Under the pieces are notes generated by a model. It searched no databases and was not told where the DNA came from. It saw only the letters and a list, made by a program, of their open reading frames with translations. Below are positions 1 to 9,369 of a DNA stretch of 64,000 nucleotides, piece after piece. Both the position numbers and the translations under genes were made by a program. The stretch spans positions 1,612,001 through 1,676,000 of the forward strand of contig NZ_SJSL01000001.1 in the NCBI RefSeq assembly GCF_004331695.1, read 5' to 3'. This DNA is from Pedobacter psychroterrae. Lineage in GTDB: Bacteria > Bacteroidota > Bacteroidia > Sphingobacteriales > Sphingobacteriaceae. The first letter of the stretch is position 1, and each line of letters opens with the position of its first letter.

Positions 1-2
1 AT

Positions 3-206
3 TCAGTGATCAAACACATCATCAATGGCGATACGGTGCTGCAATATTCCAAACCCCAGATTGGTGGCGGAGTGGCAAATGGTTATGACCCAAAATACAA
101 ACAAGACGGCAAATTACTAAGTAGTGGTTTTATTGCTTTGCAAAGTGAAGGTCAGCCGGTTGATTTTAGAAATATCAGGCTAAAAGATCTTTCACGTAAA
201 AAGTAA
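3..206 (+). CDS. DUF1080 (3-keto-disaccharide hydrolase-like) protein, C-terminal fragment, cut by window edge
   Basis: The reading frame is open at the left edge of the window and ends at a TAA at 204-206, leaving about 67 residues. The visible part (NGDTVLQYSKPQIGG, then LSSGFIALQSEGQPVDFRNI near the end) matches the C-terminal beta-sandwich strand pattern of DUF1080 proteins. In that family the ending GxIxLQxEGxPVxFRNI is typical. Family members are secreted or periplasmic beta-jelly-roll proteins acting on 3-keto-glycosides. The start, signal peptide and active-site region lie outside the window. A GTG at 6 is not a real start because the frame continues upstream. Recognition is fairly sure; substrate unknown. 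Confidence 0.75.
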   Translation, partial: SVIKHIINGDTVLQYSKPQIGGGVANGYDPKYKQDGKLLSSGFIALQSEGQPVDFRNIRLKDLSRKK

Positions 207-234
207 TTGCCTTGTAACAAGTACCTGAAATGAA

Positions 235-265
235 TTGGTTTTAAGAAGTATTTTATCTAAGTTTG
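235..265 (+). promoter_or_regulatory. Bacteroidota-type promoter of sucD
   Basis: The -7 element TAAGTTTG at 258-265 is an exact match to TAnnTTTG. An ATTG at 234-237, one base off TTTG, lies 20 bases upstream. Transcription should start near 271, leaving a leader of only about 13 nt before the ATG at 285. Confidence 0.6.
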
Positions 266-284
266 CACAAAAATTAAAAGATAC

Positions 285-1157
285 ATGAGTGTTTTAGTAA
301 ATAAAGATTCTAAAGTTATTGTTCAGGGTTTTACTGGAAATGAGGGTACTTATCATGCTTCTCAGATGATCGAGTATGGAACGAATGTTGTTGGTGGTGT
401 GACGCCTGGTAAAGGTGGGCAAACGCATTTAGACAGGCCGGTATTTAATACAGTAAAGGATTCGGTTGACAAAGCCGGTGCCAATGTATCTATTATATTT
501 GTTCCCCCTGCATTTGCTGCTGATGCCATTATGGAAGCTGCTGAGGCGGGAATTAAAGTTATTGTTTGTATTACTGAAGGTATCCCTACAAAGGATATGA
601 TTAAGGTTAAAGAATATATTGCTGGCAGGGATTGTCGTTTGATCGGCCCTAACTGTCCGGGAGTGATCACTGCTGATGAAGCTAAAATAGGTATTATGCC
701 TGGTTTTATCTTTAAAAAAGGTACTGTTGGAGTAGTTTCCAAATCGGGTACTTTAACTTACGAAGCTGTTGATCAGGTTGTAAAAGCAGGTTTAGGAATC
801 ACTACCGCCATAGGTATCGGTGGAGATCCGATCATAGGCACCACTACCAAAGAAGCTGTAGAATTGCTGATGAACGATCCTGAAACGGAAGGCATCATCA
901 TGATCGGTGAAATAGGTGGCGGAATGGAAGCCGAGGCTGCACGCTGGATCAAAGAAAATGGTACTAAGCCTGTGGTTGGCTTTATTGCCGGACAAACTGC
1001 ACCAGCAGGACGCAGAATGGGCCATGCAGGTGCTATTGTGGGTGGAGCCGATGATACTGCTGCTGCCAAGATGAAGATTATGGCTGAGTGTGGTATTACT
1101 GTGGTAGAAAGCCCTGCTGAAATTGGCGAAGCAATGGCTGCATTACTGAAAAAATAA
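285..1157 (+). CDS. sucD: Succinyl-CoA ligase (ADP-forming) subunit alpha
   Basis: Cytoplasmic TCA-cycle enzyme subunit that interconverts succinyl-CoA and succinate with substrate-level phosphorylation. The 290-aa protein has the family's usual length. An N-terminal CoA-binding Rossmann domain (residues 1-125, with [12 protein letters not shown] near the start and GPNCPGV at about 122) is followed by the ligase domain. The phosphohistidine motif GHAGAIVGG places the active-site His at residue 247. The partner sucC is not in the window, so the two subunits are encoded apart, which is common in Bacteroidota. A promoter with a very short leader precedes it and a rho-independent terminator follows, so it appears to be a single-gene transcript. 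Confidence 0.97.
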   Translation: MSVLVNKDSKVIVQGFTGNEGTYHASQMIEYGTNVVGGVTPGKGGQTHLDRPVFNTVKDSVDKAGANVSIIFVPPAFAADAIMEAAEAGIKVIVCITEGIPTKDMIKVKEYIAGRDCRLIGPNCPGVITADEAKIGIMPGFIFKKGTVGVVSKSGTLTYEAVDQVVKAGLGITTAIGIGGDPIIGTTTKEAVELLMNDPETEGIIMIGEIGGGMEAEAARWIKENGTKPVVGFIAGQTAPAGRRMGHAGAIVGGADDTAAAKMKIMAECGITVVESPAEIGEAMAALLKK

Positions 1158-1176
1158 AGATCTTCTTGCACAATGC

Positions 1177-1216
1177 AAAAAGCTCTGGTGAATTTTTCAT
1201 TGGAGCTTTTTATTTT
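1177..1216 (+). terminator. Rho-independent terminator after sucD
   Basis: AAAAAGCTC at 1177-1185 pairs perfectly with GAGCTTTTT at 1203-1211, followed by TATTTTT. It lies 20 bp after the sucD stop. Confidence 0.75.
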
Positions 1217-1315
1217 TAGTAGTTTTGGGTATTAAGACGTGACGTTACTATGGCATATTCAAAAATCTGCCTCCCGATCTTTGTACGTATATGATTACAA
1301 CTAATTTTACACCAG

Positions 1316-1795
1316 ATGAAAGCTTTAATTAATAAAACATTTGCCTTAGGTGCCTTGTTGATCATAACAAGCTTTGTGGCCTGCGCCCAGAAACCAAAAA
1401 AAGAAGAACAGAAGAAAACAACCAAAAATATGGAGTGGAATAAACTGACTAAAGAAGAAGAGGATGTAATTGTACGCAAGGGTACTGAATATCCCGGAAC
1501 TGGGGCATTGTTGAACAATAAAGAAAAGGGAACTTATATCTGTCGTCGCTGTAATGTGCCTTTGTATCGTTCAGAATCTAAATTTGAGTCACACTGCGGA
1601 TGGCCAAGTTTTGATGATGAGATTAAAGGGGCAGTAGTTAAGGTCCCTGATGCCGATGGCTCACGCACAGAGATCGTTTGTGCTAACTGCAAGGCACACT
1701 TAGGTCACGTTTTTATAGGTGAAGGCTTTACCGCTAAAAATACCCGTAACTGTGTAAACTCTATTTCTATGAGTTTTGTGCCAGATAAGAAATGA
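1316..1795 (+). CDS. msrB: Peptide-methionine (R)-S-oxide reductase, lipoprotein form
   Basis: Reduces methionine-R-sulfoxide in oxidised proteins. The 159-aa protein starts with a type II signal peptide whose lipobox ends at Cys23 (SFVAC), followed by a charged Lys/Glu linker, so it should be membrane-anchored in the periplasm rather than cytoplasmic. The MsrB fold follows: zinc-binding pairs C76/C79 (CRRC) and C122/C125 (CANC), the HCGWPSF motif at 93-99, and the catalytic Cys146 in NCVNS. All zinc and catalytic residues are present. Between two terminators, so monocistronic. GATCTTTG at 1279-1286 is a one-mismatch -7 element. Confidence 0.95.
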   Translation: MKALINKTFALGALLIITSFVACAQKPKKEEQKKTTKNMEWNKLTKEEEDVIVRKGTEYPGTGALLNNKEKGTYICRRCNVPLYRSESKFESHCGWPSFDDEIKGAVVKVPDADGSRTEIVCANCKAHLGHVFIGEGFTAKNTRNCVNSISMSFVPDKK

Positions 1796-1819
1796 TTTTA
1801 TTTATAATGACATTACCAT

Positions 1820-1847
1820 AATGCCCGATGATAACTTATCGGGCATT
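1820..1847 (+). terminator. Terminator after msrB
   Basis: AATGCCCGAT (1820-1829) pairs with ATCGGGCATT (1838-1847) around an 8-nt loop, followed by ATTTGTTT. It lies 24 bp past the msrB stop. Confidence 0.75.
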
Positions 1848-1848
1848 A

Positions 1849-1881
1849 TTTGTTTATAACAGTTTAGTTTACTTATGTTTG
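1849..1881 (+). promoter_or_regulatory. Bacteroidota-type promoter of the RlpA-like gene
   Basis: TTTG at 1849-1852, a 21-bp spacer, then TATGTTTG at 1874-1881, an exact match to TAnnTTTG. The gene's ATG is at 1908, giving a leader of about 20 nt. Confidence 0.7.
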
Positions 1882-1907
1882 CAAGGTTCACCAACTAAAG
1901 TAAATAT

Positions 1908-2360
1908 ATGAAGTATTGTTTATTGTTATGTGGGATGCTCATCTCTTCTATGGTTATTGGCCAGGATAAATCTGAAAAAGAAAGCTCAAATGAATTTTCA
2001 GGGAGTATGACAAAAGCTAAGAATTATGCTTTAGATGTCATAAACAAGACGTCTGAAATATTTTCTGAAACGGTCTATGCAACCTATTATGCCAACAAAT
2101 TTGAAGGCAGAAAAACGACCAGTGGTGTCAGGTACCGTGCTAAAAAACTAACGGCAGCCCATCTTACGTTACCATTTGGTACGATAGTTACAGTCACTAA
2201 TCCCATTAACGGCAAATCTGTTGACGTGGAGATCAATGACAGAGGCCCTCATTCTAAAAAATTCGCTATTGATGTTTCAGCTGCAGCTGCAAAGGCACTT
2301 GGCTTCTATGGAAAAGGTGTGGCAAAACTAGAAATCAGTTACCTCCCGGAAACTGAATAG
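1908..2360 (+). CDS. Septal ring lytic transglycosylase RlpA family protein (double-psi beta-barrel)
   Basis: Secreted 150-aa protein. Residues 1-18 form a signal peptide ending near VIGQ. After a spacer of about 40 residues comes a double-psi beta-barrel of the RlpA type: ATYYANKFEGRKTTSG, then LTAAHLTLPFGTIVTVTN, then the conserved NDRGPHSK-AIDVS segment that carries the family's active-site Asp. RlpA proteins cleave naked peptidoglycan glycan strands at the division site. No SPOR domain is present, so septal targeting is not shown, and in many Bacteroidota such short RlpA-like proteins are of unknown role. Single gene between its own promoter and a weak terminator. Confidence 0.88.
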   Translation: MKYCLLLCGMLISSMVIGQDKSEKESSNEFSGSMTKAKNYALDVINKTSEIFSETVYATYYANKFEGRKTTSGVRYRAKKLTAAHLTLPFGTIVTVTNPINGKSVDVEINDRGPHSKKFAIDVSAAAAKALGFYGKGVAKLEISYLPETE

Positions 2361-2367
2361 CCTTTTA

Positions 2368-2396
2368 ACTTTATCGCGGTTAAAGTCAGTTTTTTA
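2368..2396 (+). terminator. Weak terminator after the RlpA-like gene
   Basis: ACTTTA at 2368-2373 pairs with TAAAGT at 2381-2386 and is followed a few bases later by TTTTTTAATTTT. The stem is only 6 bp, but position and T-run fit. Confidence 0.45.
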
Positions 2397-2480
2397 ATTT
2401 TATTAACACTGCTTGACATTTATTATCCGCTATAAAAGAAATAATTAGCCTTTTTGCACCTTGATTCTAACTTCAGTTTC

Positions 2481-2503
2481 GCGATTTATTAGCCTAAAAT
2501 CGC
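2481..2503. repeat. Inverted repeat in the long nrdB upstream region
   Basis: GCGATTT (2481-2487) and AAATCGC (2497-2503) form a 7-bp inverted repeat with a 9-nt gap, in the 375-bp gene-free stretch before nrdB. It could be a regulator site for nrdBA. It does not look like the NrdR-box consensus. Confidence 0.35.
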
Positions 2504-2518
2504 CCGGGTGTTAACAAC

Positions 2519-2554
2519 TTTGTTCGGTAAGAAAGACCGCTTCCTTTATATTTG
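2519..2554 (+). promoter_or_regulatory. Candidate promoter of nrdB-nrdA
   Basis: TATATTTG at 2547-2554 matches TAnnTTTG exactly. The nearest TTTG (2519-2522) is 24 bp upstream, longer than the usual 19-21. It would give a leader of about 175 nt, the longest in this window. Confidence 0.4.
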
Positions 2555-2735
2555 TTATAGTAAGATTCTTTAATAAATCACACACAGATTTTTAGTTAAA
2601 GGTTTAATATTTAATTGCTTAAGGTTATGGGATGGTTTGCATTTTTTTAATCTTCATCATTAAATAGGCTTCCTTAGGCTGTTAAAATTATTAAAGATTC
2701 AGAAGGTTTAATCATCACTATATAAATAGAGGCTT

Positions 2736-3707
2736 ATGGAAGAAGAATTATTATTAAGGGAAAACAAAGACCGCTTTGTGCTTTTGCCGATTAAGTATCC
2801 GGCAATCTGGGAAATGTACAAAAAAAGTGAGGCGAGTTTCTGGACAGCTGAAGAAATCGATCTTTCGGATGATCAGAAACACTGGGACAACCTGAATGAT
2901 GGCGAAAGACATTTTATATCTCATATTCTTGCCTTTTTCTCAGCCAGTGATGGCATCGTAAATGAAAACCTTGCAGTAAATTTCATGAGTGAAGTGCAGT
3001 TACCTGAAGCGCGCTGTTTTTACGGTTTCCAGATCATGATGGAAAATATACATTCTGAAACTTATGCCCTGCTGATCGACACCTACATTAAAGATCCGGA
3101 TGAAAAAGACAGATTGTTTCATGCCATAGAAACAGTTCCGTGTGTAAAGAAAAAAGCAGAATGGGCGTTGCGCTGGATAGAAGGCGGAAATTTTGCAGAG
3201 CGTTTGGTAGCCTTTGCAGCAGTAGAAGGTATTTTCTTTAGCGGTAGTTTCTGTTCTATCTTCTGGCTTAAGAAGCGCGGTTTGATGCCGGGATTAACCT
3301 TTAGCAATGAACTGATCTCCAGAGATGAGGGTTCACATTGTGAATTTGCTTGTTTATTGTACAGCATGCTTCAAAATAAACTGAGTGAGGAAGCTGTTCA
3401 CGGGATCATTAAAGATGCTGTAGAGATTGAAAAGGAGTTTATCACTGATGCACTGCCAGTGGCATTGATCGGTATGAATGCTAAATTAATGTCCCAATAT
3501 ATTGAATTTGTTGCTGACAGATGGTTACATGAACTCGGTTATACTAAAATATACAACGCTACCAACCCATTTGATTTTATGGAGATGATCTCTTTGCAGG
3601 GTAAAACTAACTTCTTTGAAAAGAGAGTAGGTGATTATCAAAAAAGCGGTGTACTGACCTCCACGGAAGATAAAGCATCTGCGTTTTCGTTAGATGATGA
3701 TTTTTAA
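2736..3707 (+). CDS. nrdB: Ribonucleoside-diphosphate reductase subunit beta (class Ia, eukaryote-like R2)
   Basis: Generates and stores the tyrosyl radical used by NrdA to make deoxyribonucleotides. The 323-aa protein has the full di-iron ligand set: Asp72, Glu103, His106, Glu164, Glu198 and His201. The radical tyrosine is Tyr110 in [10 protein letters not shown]. The stretches [24 protein letters not shown] and EGIFFSGSF resemble eukaryotic R2 more than E. coli NrdB, and the C-terminal tail SLDDDF, which docks on the large subunit, also resembles the eukaryotic tail. nrdA follows after 81 bp on the same strand, so the two are probably cotranscribed from a promoter about 180 bp upstream. Confidence 0.97.
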   Translation: MEEELLLRENKDRFVLLPIKYPAIWEMYKKSEASFWTAEEIDLSDDQKHWDNLNDGERHFISHILAFFSASDGIVNENLAVNFMSEVQLPEARCFYGFQIMMENIHSETYALLIDTYIKDPDEKDRLFHAIETVPCVKKKAEWALRWIEGGNFAERLVAFAAVEGIFFSGSFCSIFWLKKRGLMPGLTFSNELISRDEGSHCEFACLLYSMLQNKLSEEAVHGIIKDAVEIEKEFITDALPVALIGMNAKLMSQYIEFVADRWLHELGYTKIYNATNPFDFMEMISLQGKTNFFEKRVGDYQKSGVLTSTEDKASAFSLDDDF

Positions 3708-3788
3708 TAAAACAAAATAATTATATAAGTGCCTATGTTGGGTTTTCCGCTCTAGAACCTGATAAGCAATAATAAATCCTGAAAAAAT

Positions 3789-6167
3789 ATGTTTGTACTA
3801 AAAAGAGATGGCCGCAAAGAAGCGGTAAGGTTTGACAAGATAACGGCTCGTATAGAGAAGTTGTGTTATGGATTTAATGCTGAGCTGGTAGATCCTATTG
3901 ATGTAGCCAAAAAGGTGATCGAGGGTTTGTATGATGGCGTTACTACATCTGAACTGGATAATCTGGCAGCAGAGACCGCGGCATCTTTAACCACCAAACA
4001 TCCTGATTATGCTTTGCTTGCATCCCGTATAGCGGTATCTAATCTCCATAAAAATACAACTAAATCATTCTCCAAAACTATGGAGATGTTGTATAGATAT
4101 ATAGATTCTAAAACAGGGAAACCAGCCTCTCTGATTGCTGATGATGTATGGGAAGTAATTAAAGACAATGCTGATGTACTTGATAGTACAATTATATACG
4201 ACCGTGACTTTGGATTTGACTACTTTGGGTTTAAGACGCTGGAAAAATCATACCTGCTGAAAGTAGATGGTATCATTGTAGAGCGTCCACAGCATTTGTT
4301 TATGCGCGTAGCTGTTGGTATCCATAAATCCGATATCGATAGCGCAATCGCTACCTACAATTTAATGAGCGAACGCTGGTTTACGCACGCTACGCCTACT
4401 TTATTCAATGCTGCTACACCCAAACCACAAATGTCTTCATGTTTTCTGCTGACCATGCAGGACGACAGTATTGAAGGCATTTACGATACGTTGAAACAAA
4501 CTGCCAAGATCTCGCAAAGTGCAGGCGGTATAGGCTTGAGTATTCACAATATCCGCGCTACAGGTTCTTATATCGGTGGTACCAACGGAACCAGCAATGG
4601 TATTGTGCCGATGCTGAAAGTATTTAATGATACGGCGCGTTATGTAGACCAGGGCGGAGGCAAGCGTAAAGGTGCTTTTGCGATTTATCTGGAACCTTGG
4701 CATGCAGATGTACTGAGCTTCCTTGACCTGCGTAAAAACCATGGTAAGGAAGAATTGCGTGCGCGCGATCTGTTCTATGCACTATGGGTTTGCGATTTGT
4801 TCATGAGACGTGTAGAAGAGAATGGTGAATGGAGCTTATTCTGTCCGCATGAAGCACCGGGTTTGGCTGATTGCTTCGGTGAAGAATTTGACGCGTTGTA
4901 TGAGCGTTATGAAAAAGAAGGCCGTGCGCGTAAAACCATTAAGGCCCAGGAATTATGGTTTGCTATACTGGATTCGCAAATTGAAACCGGAACACCATAT
5001 CTGTTGTATAAGGATGCTGCAAACAGCAAATCTAACCAGCAAAATTTAGGAACGATTAAAAGTTCCAACCTTTGTACGGAAATTATTGAGTATACTTCTA
5101 AAGATGAAGTGGCCGTTTGTAACCTTGCCTCATTGGCTTTGCCAAGGTTTGTAGTGAATGGCGAGTTTGATCACCAGAGACTATATGATGTGACGTATCA
5201 GGCTACTTTAAACCTGAATAAGATCATTGATTACAATTACTATCCGGTAGAAGAAGCAAGAAACTCTAATATGCGCCACAGGCCGATAGGTTTGGGTGTA
5301 CAGGGATTAGCTGATGCGTTTATCTTAATGCGCCTGCCTTTTGAAAGTGAAGGAGCAAGGATATTAAACAAAGAGATCTTTGAAACCATCTATTTTGCGG
5401 CAATGACCGCTTCGCATGATCTTGCTGTTAAAAACGGGCCTTACCAGACATTTGAAGGATCTCCTTTATCAAAAGGTAAATTCCAGTTTGACCTTTGGAA
5501 TGTAAAACCTGAAAGTAATCGTTGGGATTGGGAGACTTTGCGCGAGAAGGTAGTCAAGGATGGTGTGTACAACTCTTTACTAGTTGCACCAATGCCTACA
5601 GCTTCCACCTCTCAGATACTGGGCAATAATGAGTGTTTTGAACCATATACTTCTAATATATATACCAGAAGGGTACTAAGCGGTGAATTTATTGTAGTGA
5701 ATAAACACCTGTTAAAAGACCTGGTAGCTTTAGGATTGTGGACCCCTGCTATGAAAGACAGGATCATTCTCGCCAACGGGTCAATCCAGGATATAGCAGA
5801 AATCCCTGATTACATCAAAGAGTTATACAAGACAGTATGGGAAATAAAAATGCGCAGCATCATTGACATGGCGGCGGACAGAGGTGCATACATCTGCCAG
5901 TCTCAGTCGCTGAACCTGTTCATCAATGCCCCAAATACGTCAAAACTAACTTCAATGCACTTCTATGCATGGAAGAAAGGGTTGAAAACAGGCATGTATT
6001 ATCTGAGAACACAAGCAGCTTCACAAGCCGTGAAGTTTACAGTGGAGAATCAGGCCGGCAAAAATATGGAACCTGTAATTCCTGAGCACATCACACAAAG
6101 TGCGGAGGAAATTGTAGAAGGCCCCGTTTGTTCCATGGAAGAAGGCTGTATCAGCTGTTCAGGCTAA
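3789..6167 (+). CDS. nrdA: Ribonucleoside-diphosphate reductase subunit alpha (class Ia, eukaryote-like R1)
   Basis: Catalytic large subunit that reduces ribonucleoside diphosphates. Residues 1-90 are an ATP-cone activity domain, so dATP feedback inhibition is expected. The active site is complete: redox cysteines C218 and C444, thiyl-radical C429, with N427 and E431 beside it (SNLCTEI). The C-terminal redox pair is C787/C790 (GCISCSG). The length of 792 aa and these residue numbers coincide with those known for human RRM1, which marks it as the eukaryote-like subclass. Downstream of nrdB, and followed by a strong terminator. Confidence 0.98.
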   Translation: MFVLKRDGRKEAVRFDKITARIEKLCYGFNAELVDPIDVAKKVIEGLYDGVTTSELDNLAAETAASLTTKHPDYALLASRIAVSNLHKNTTKSFSKTMEMLYRYIDSKTGKPASLIADDVWEVIKDNADVLDSTIIYDRDFGFDYFGFKTLEKSYLLKVDGIIVERPQHLFMRVAVGIHKSDIDSAIATYNLMSERWFTHATPTLFNAATPKPQMSSCFLLTMQDDSIEGIYDTLKQTAKISQSAGGIGLSIHNIRATGSYIGGTNGTSNGIVPMLKVFNDTARYVDQGGGKRKGAFAIYLEPWHADVLSFLDLRKNHGKEELRARDLFYALWVCDLFMRRVEENGEWSLFCPHEAPGLADCFGEEFDALYERYEKEGRARKTIKAQELWFAILDSQIETGTPYLLYKDAANSKSNQQNLGTIKSSNLCTEIIEYTSKDEVAVCNLASLALPRFVVNGEFDHQRLYDVTYQATLNLNKIIDYNYYPVEEARNSNMRHRPIGLGVQGLADAFILMRLPFESEGARILNKEIFETIYFAAMTASHDLAVKNGPYQTFEGSPLSKGKFQFDLWNVKPESNRWDWETLREKVVKDGVYNSLLVAPMPTASTSQILGNNECFEPYTSNIYTRRVLSGEFIVVNKHLLKDLVALGLWTPAMKDRIILANGSIQDIAEIPDYIKELYKTVWEIKMRSIIDMAADRGAYICQSQSLNLFINAPNTSKLTSMHFYAWKKGLKTGMYYLRTQAASQAVKFTVENQAGKNMEPVIPEHITQSAEEIVEGPVCSMEEGCISCSG

Positions 6168-6199
6168 TATTCTAACCAAATATATATTAATAACTCTAG

Positions 6200-6227
6200 T
6201 GCCGGCCCTGAAAAGCCGGCATTTTTT
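6200..6227 (+). terminator. Rho-independent terminator after nrdA
   Basis: TGCCGGC (6200-6206) pairs with GCCGGCA (6215-6221), followed by six T. A TATCTTTG promoter element for the next gene begins 18 bp later. Confidence 0.85.
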
Positions 6228-6272
6228 GTTTTCTAAAAGAAGCGTATCTTTGTCCGGTACTATTTAGGGTCA

Positions 6273-6476
6273 ATGGCTAAACATGAAATTATACCTTGCG
6301 AACGTTGTGGAACATCCATAGAATGCAAGGCAAACGCCTATACAAAATGCCAGTGCAGTGCAGTTCATCTTGACCTGAATGAGGTTCAGTATATAAGTGA
6401 GCTGCATGATGGTTGCCTGTGTGCCAAATGTTTATTTGAACTACAGGAAGAATACCGGCAAAGTGTAGCGCCGTAA
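6273..6476 (+). CDS. Cysteine-rich CWC family protein
   Basis: Small 67-aa protein with eight cysteines in the order CERCG, CKA, CQC, CLCAKC. This matches the Cys_rich_CWC pattern, a small putative zinc- or metal-binding family of unknown function. No signal peptide or membrane segment. An exact -7 element (TATCTTTG, 6245-6252) sits 21 bp before the ATG, so it has its own short-leader promoter overlapping the nrdA terminator region. No operon partner; the next gene starts 77 bp on with its own promoter element. Confidence 0.8.
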   Translation: MAKHEIIPCERCGTSIECKANAYTKCQCSAVHLDLNEVQYISELHDGCLCAKCLFELQEEYRQSVAP

Positions 6477-6553
6477 GTTTTCATCCTTTTATATTCCATG
6501 ATCCATTTTGTTTTTTTTGGCTAACTTTGCGTAAAATTATTTGTTGATAAAGA

Positions 6554-7429
6554 ATGGCAAAAGTACAAGTTGGATTGGTGCAGATGAGCTGCACCAGTAA
6601 TAAACAGGAAAATTTAGATAAGGCAATTTTAAAGGTCAGGGAAGCAGCAGCGAAAGGAGCACAGATTGTGTGTCTGCAGGAACTTTTCACTTCTTTGTAC
6701 TTTTGTGATATAGAGGATTATGCAAATTTTGATTTAGCAGAAGCTATCCCCGGACCTTCAACAGATGCTTTGCAAGTGGTTGCAAAAGAACTTGGTGTAG
6801 TAATCATTGCCTCATTATTTGAGAAACGCACTGCGGGGCTATACCATAATACTACTGCTGTTTTAGATGCAGATGGTGCCTATCTGGGCAAATACCGCAA
6901 AATGCATATTCCTGACGATCCAGCTTTTTACGAGAAATTTTACTTTACACCCGGCGATTTGGGATATAAGGTTTTTCAGACGAAGTTCGCAAAGATTGGT
7001 ATCCTGATCTGCTGGGATCAGTGGTATCCTGAAGCTTCGCGCATCACCGCACTGATGGGTGCTGATATCCTATTCTATCCAACAGCCATTGGCTGGGCGA
7101 CAGATCAGGATGAGGAAACGAACAAAGATCAATATAGTGCATGGCAAACCATTCAGCGTTCCCATGCAGTGGCCAATGGTGTGCCCGTAATAAGTGTAAA
7201 CCGCGTTGGTTTTGAGCAGAACGGTGCTATGAAATTCTGGGGCGGCAGTTTTGCTGCCAATGCCCAGGGGAAAATACTTTATTTAGGATCGCATGATCTG
7301 GAAGAAACTAAAGTTGTGGAACTGGACTTAGCCGAATCTGATTTCTTCCGCAAACACTGGCCTTTCTTAAGAGACCGAAGGATAGATTCTTATCAGCCTA
7401 TTACTAAAAGGTTTATTGACGGGGATTAA
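6554..7429 (+). CDS. aguB: N-carbamoylputrescine amidase
   Basis: Nitrilase-superfamily amidohydrolase that converts N-carbamoylputrescine to putrescine, CO2 and ammonia in the cytoplasm. The 291-aa protein has the expected length and the catalytic triad Glu43 (LQELF), Lys116 (YRKMHIP) and Cys153 (LICWDQWYPEA). The CWDQWYPE block is characteristic of AguB. aguA follows directly: its ATG is 11 bp after the aguB stop. Together they form the two-step agmatine to putrescine route. An exact -7 element TAACTTTG (6522-6529) lies 25 bp before the start. Confidence 0.95.
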   Translation: MAKVQVGLVQMSCTSNKQENLDKAILKVREAAAKGAQIVCLQELFTSLYFCDIEDYANFDLAEAIPGPSTDALQVVAKELGVVIIASLFEKRTAGLYHNTTAVLDADGAYLGKYRKMHIPDDPAFYEKFYFTPGDLGYKVFQTKFAKIGILICWDQWYPEASRITALMGADILFYPTAIGWATDQDEETNKDQYSAWQTIQRSHAVANGVPVISVNRVGFEQNGAMKFWGGSFAANAQGKILYLGSHDLEETKVVELDLAESDFFRKHWPFLRDRRIDSYQPITKRFIDGD

Positions 7430-7439
7430 TCTGGAAAAT

Positions 7440-8507
7440 ATGTCAGACGTGAACGAAGAAAAATTTAACAATAGTCCCAGAAGAGCAGGATACCGATTTC
7501 CTGCAGAATGGGAAAAACATGAAGCAACCTGGCTGACATGGCCTCATAAAGAAGCTTCATGGCCAGGCAAAATAGACACCATTTATAAACCCTACTGCGA
7601 ATTTATTAAGATCGTTGCCGAAGGAGAGAAGGTTAGGATCAATGTAAATGATGAAGCAACTAAAGCTTTTGCTATATCAAAGCTAAAAGATGTTGGTGCA
7701 GATCTGGGGCAGATAGAATTCTATTTTAATCCAAGTAATGATGCCTGGTGCCGTGATCATGGACCTGCATTCCTGATCAATCCTGCCGCCGAACATAAGA
7801 AAGTAATTGTAGACTGGGGTTATAATGCATGGGGTGATAAATATCCTCCTTATGAACTGGATGATGTCATTCCTACACTTATCGGCGATCATTTTGATTT
7901 GCCTGTATTTAATCCTGGTATTGTGATGGAAGGAGGATCTGTAGAATTTAACGGTGCAGGAACCATTTTAACCTCGAGGTCATGCCTGCTGAATGAGAAC
8001 AGAAACCCGGATTTAAACCAGGAGCAGATAGAGACGTATTTGAAAGAATGCTACGGTGCGCTGCAGGTGCTTTGGGTAAGTGATGGCATTGTGGGCGACG
8101 ATACCGATGGCCATATAGATGACACCGTGCGCTTTGTAAATCCAAACACTGTATTAACGGTTGTTGAATCTAATCCATTGGATGAGAATTACCAGTTATT
8201 ACAGGAAAATCTGGCGGAACTCAAAGCGATGCGCCTGATCAATGGAACGCCTTTAAACATTATTCAATTGCCAATGCCATCAGCAGTGATACATGAAGAT
8301 ACCCGCCTGCCTGCATCTTATGCCAATTTTTATATTGCCAATGCAGCAGTTGTAGTGCCGACCTTCAGGGATTCTAATGATGAGAAGGCACTGGAAATAA
8401 TCCGCAGTGTATTTCCTAACAGAAAAGTGGTAGGTATCGATTCTACAGACATCATTTGGGGATTGGGAAGCTTTCATTGCCTGAGTCAGCAGGAGCCTGC
8501 TGTCTAG
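7440..8507 (+). CDS. aguA: Agmatine deiminase
   Basis: Peptidyl-arginine-deiminase fold enzyme that turns agmatine into N-carbamoylputrescine and ammonia, supplying AguB. I place the start at the ATG at 7440 (MSDVNEEKF), giving 355 aa. An upstream in-frame TTG at 7416 overlaps aguB and is less likely. Key motifs are TWPHKEASWPG near residues 33-43, WCRDHGPAF, EGGSVEFNG, the GDDTDGHIDD block with the catalytic His and Asp, and Cys347 in GSFHCLSQQ, the nucleophile. Second gene of an aguBA unit. The source of agmatine (arginine decarboxylase) is not in the window. Confidence 0.95.
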   Translation: MSDVNEEKFNNSPRRAGYRFPAEWEKHEATWLTWPHKEASWPGKIDTIYKPYCEFIKIVAEGEKVRINVNDEATKAFAISKLKDVGADLGQIEFYFNPSNDAWCRDHGPAFLINPAAEHKKVIVDWGYNAWGDKYPPYELDDVIPTLIGDHFDLPVFNPGIVMEGGSVEFNGAGTILTSRSCLLNENRNPDLNQEQIETYLKECYGALQVLWVSDGIVGDDTDGHIDDTVRFVNPNTVLTVVESNPLDENYQLLQENLAELKAMRLINGTPLNIIQLPMPSAVIHEDTRLPASYANFYIANAAVVVPTFRDSNDEKALEIIRSVFPNRKVVGIDSTDIIWGLGSFHCLSQQEPAV

Positions 8508-8548
8508 TAACAGAAGAAATTAAATCAACAAACAAAAATATTAAACAG

Positions 8549-9292
8549 ATGAAATTATTAGCTGGAAAAACCGCACTTATCACAGGTGCATCTAAAGGAA
8601 TCGGGCGTAAGATTGCAGAGAAATTTGCAGAGCAGGGTGCCAACGTTGCTTTTACCTATTTGTCTTCGGTAGAAAAGGGAGAAGCGCTGGAGCAGGAATT
8701 ACAAGCTGCTGGAACCAAAGTAAAAGGTTATCGTTCTGATGCTTCTAAGTTTGCCGAAGCTGAGCAACTGATCAATGATATTGTAACTGAATTTGGTTCT
8801 ATTGATATCATCGTTAATAATGCGGGGATCACAAAAGATGGTTTGCTAATGCGTATGAGTGAAGAAAACTGGGATGATGTGATCAATGTAAACCTGAAAT
8901 CTGTATTTAACGTATGCAAAGCCGCCTGCAAGGTGATGATGAAAGCACGTAAAGGATCCATCATCAATATGAGTTCGGTAGTAGGGGTGCAGGGCAATGC
9001 CGGTCAGGCCAATTATGCTGCCTCCAAAGCGGGTATCATAGGCTTTTCAAAGTCGCTGGCTAAAGAACTGGGTTCACGTAATGTCCGTACCAATGTGGTC
9101 GCACCTGGTTTTATCCGCACCGAAATGACCGATGTGCTTGATCCTAAAGTGGTACAAGGCTGGGAAGAAGGTATCCCGCTTAAAAGAGCAGGCGAGCCTG
9201 AGGATGTAGCCAATGTATGTGTTTTTTTAGCCTCCGATATGAGTTCCTATGTAACCGGACAGGTAATTTCCGTTTGCGGAGGGATGCTGTAA
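8549..9292 (+). CDS. fabG: 3-oxoacyl-[acyl-carrier-protein] reductase
   Basis: Short-chain dehydrogenase that reduces 3-oxoacyl-ACP with NADPH in fatty-acid elongation. I take the ATG at 8549, giving 247 aa, the standard FabG length. The frame stays open further upstream into the end of aguA but adds no homologous sequence. NADP-binding TGASKGIG is at 12-19, NNAG at 90-93, Ser143, Tyr156 and Lys160 form the catalytic set, and PGFIRTEMT follows. It sits 41 bp after aguA with no promoter visible between, so it may be read through from aguBA. A clear terminator follows. Confidence 0.92.
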   Translation: MKLLAGKTALITGASKGIGRKIAEKFAEQGANVAFTYLSSVEKGEALEQELQAAGTKVKGYRSDASKFAEAEQLINDIVTEFGSIDIIVNNAGITKDGLLMRMSEENWDDVINVNLKSVFNVCKAACKVMMKARKGSIINMSSVVGVQGNAGQANYAASKAGIIGFSKSLAKELGSRNVRTNVVAPGFIRTEMTDVLDPKVVQGWEEGIPLKRAGEPEDVANVCVFLASDMSSYVTGQVISVCGGML

Positions 9293-9319
9293 CAAAGACC
9301 TTTTCTTTTAAAGTTTTAG

Positions 9320-9348
9320 AAAGCGCTGAATATTTTTAGCGCTTTTTT
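9320..9348 (+). terminator. Rho-independent terminator after fabG
   Basis: AAAGCGCT (9320-9327) pairs with AGCGCTTT (9338-9345) around a 10-nt loop, with a continuing T-run. Confidence 0.85.
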
Positions 9349-9369
9349 AGCATCTTTACCATTACACGT

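Noticed and set aside
2361..2735. NrdR boxes before nrdB
   Set aside because: Searched by eye for paired NrdR-type palindromes; none is a convincing match. Only a 7-bp inverted repeat was found.
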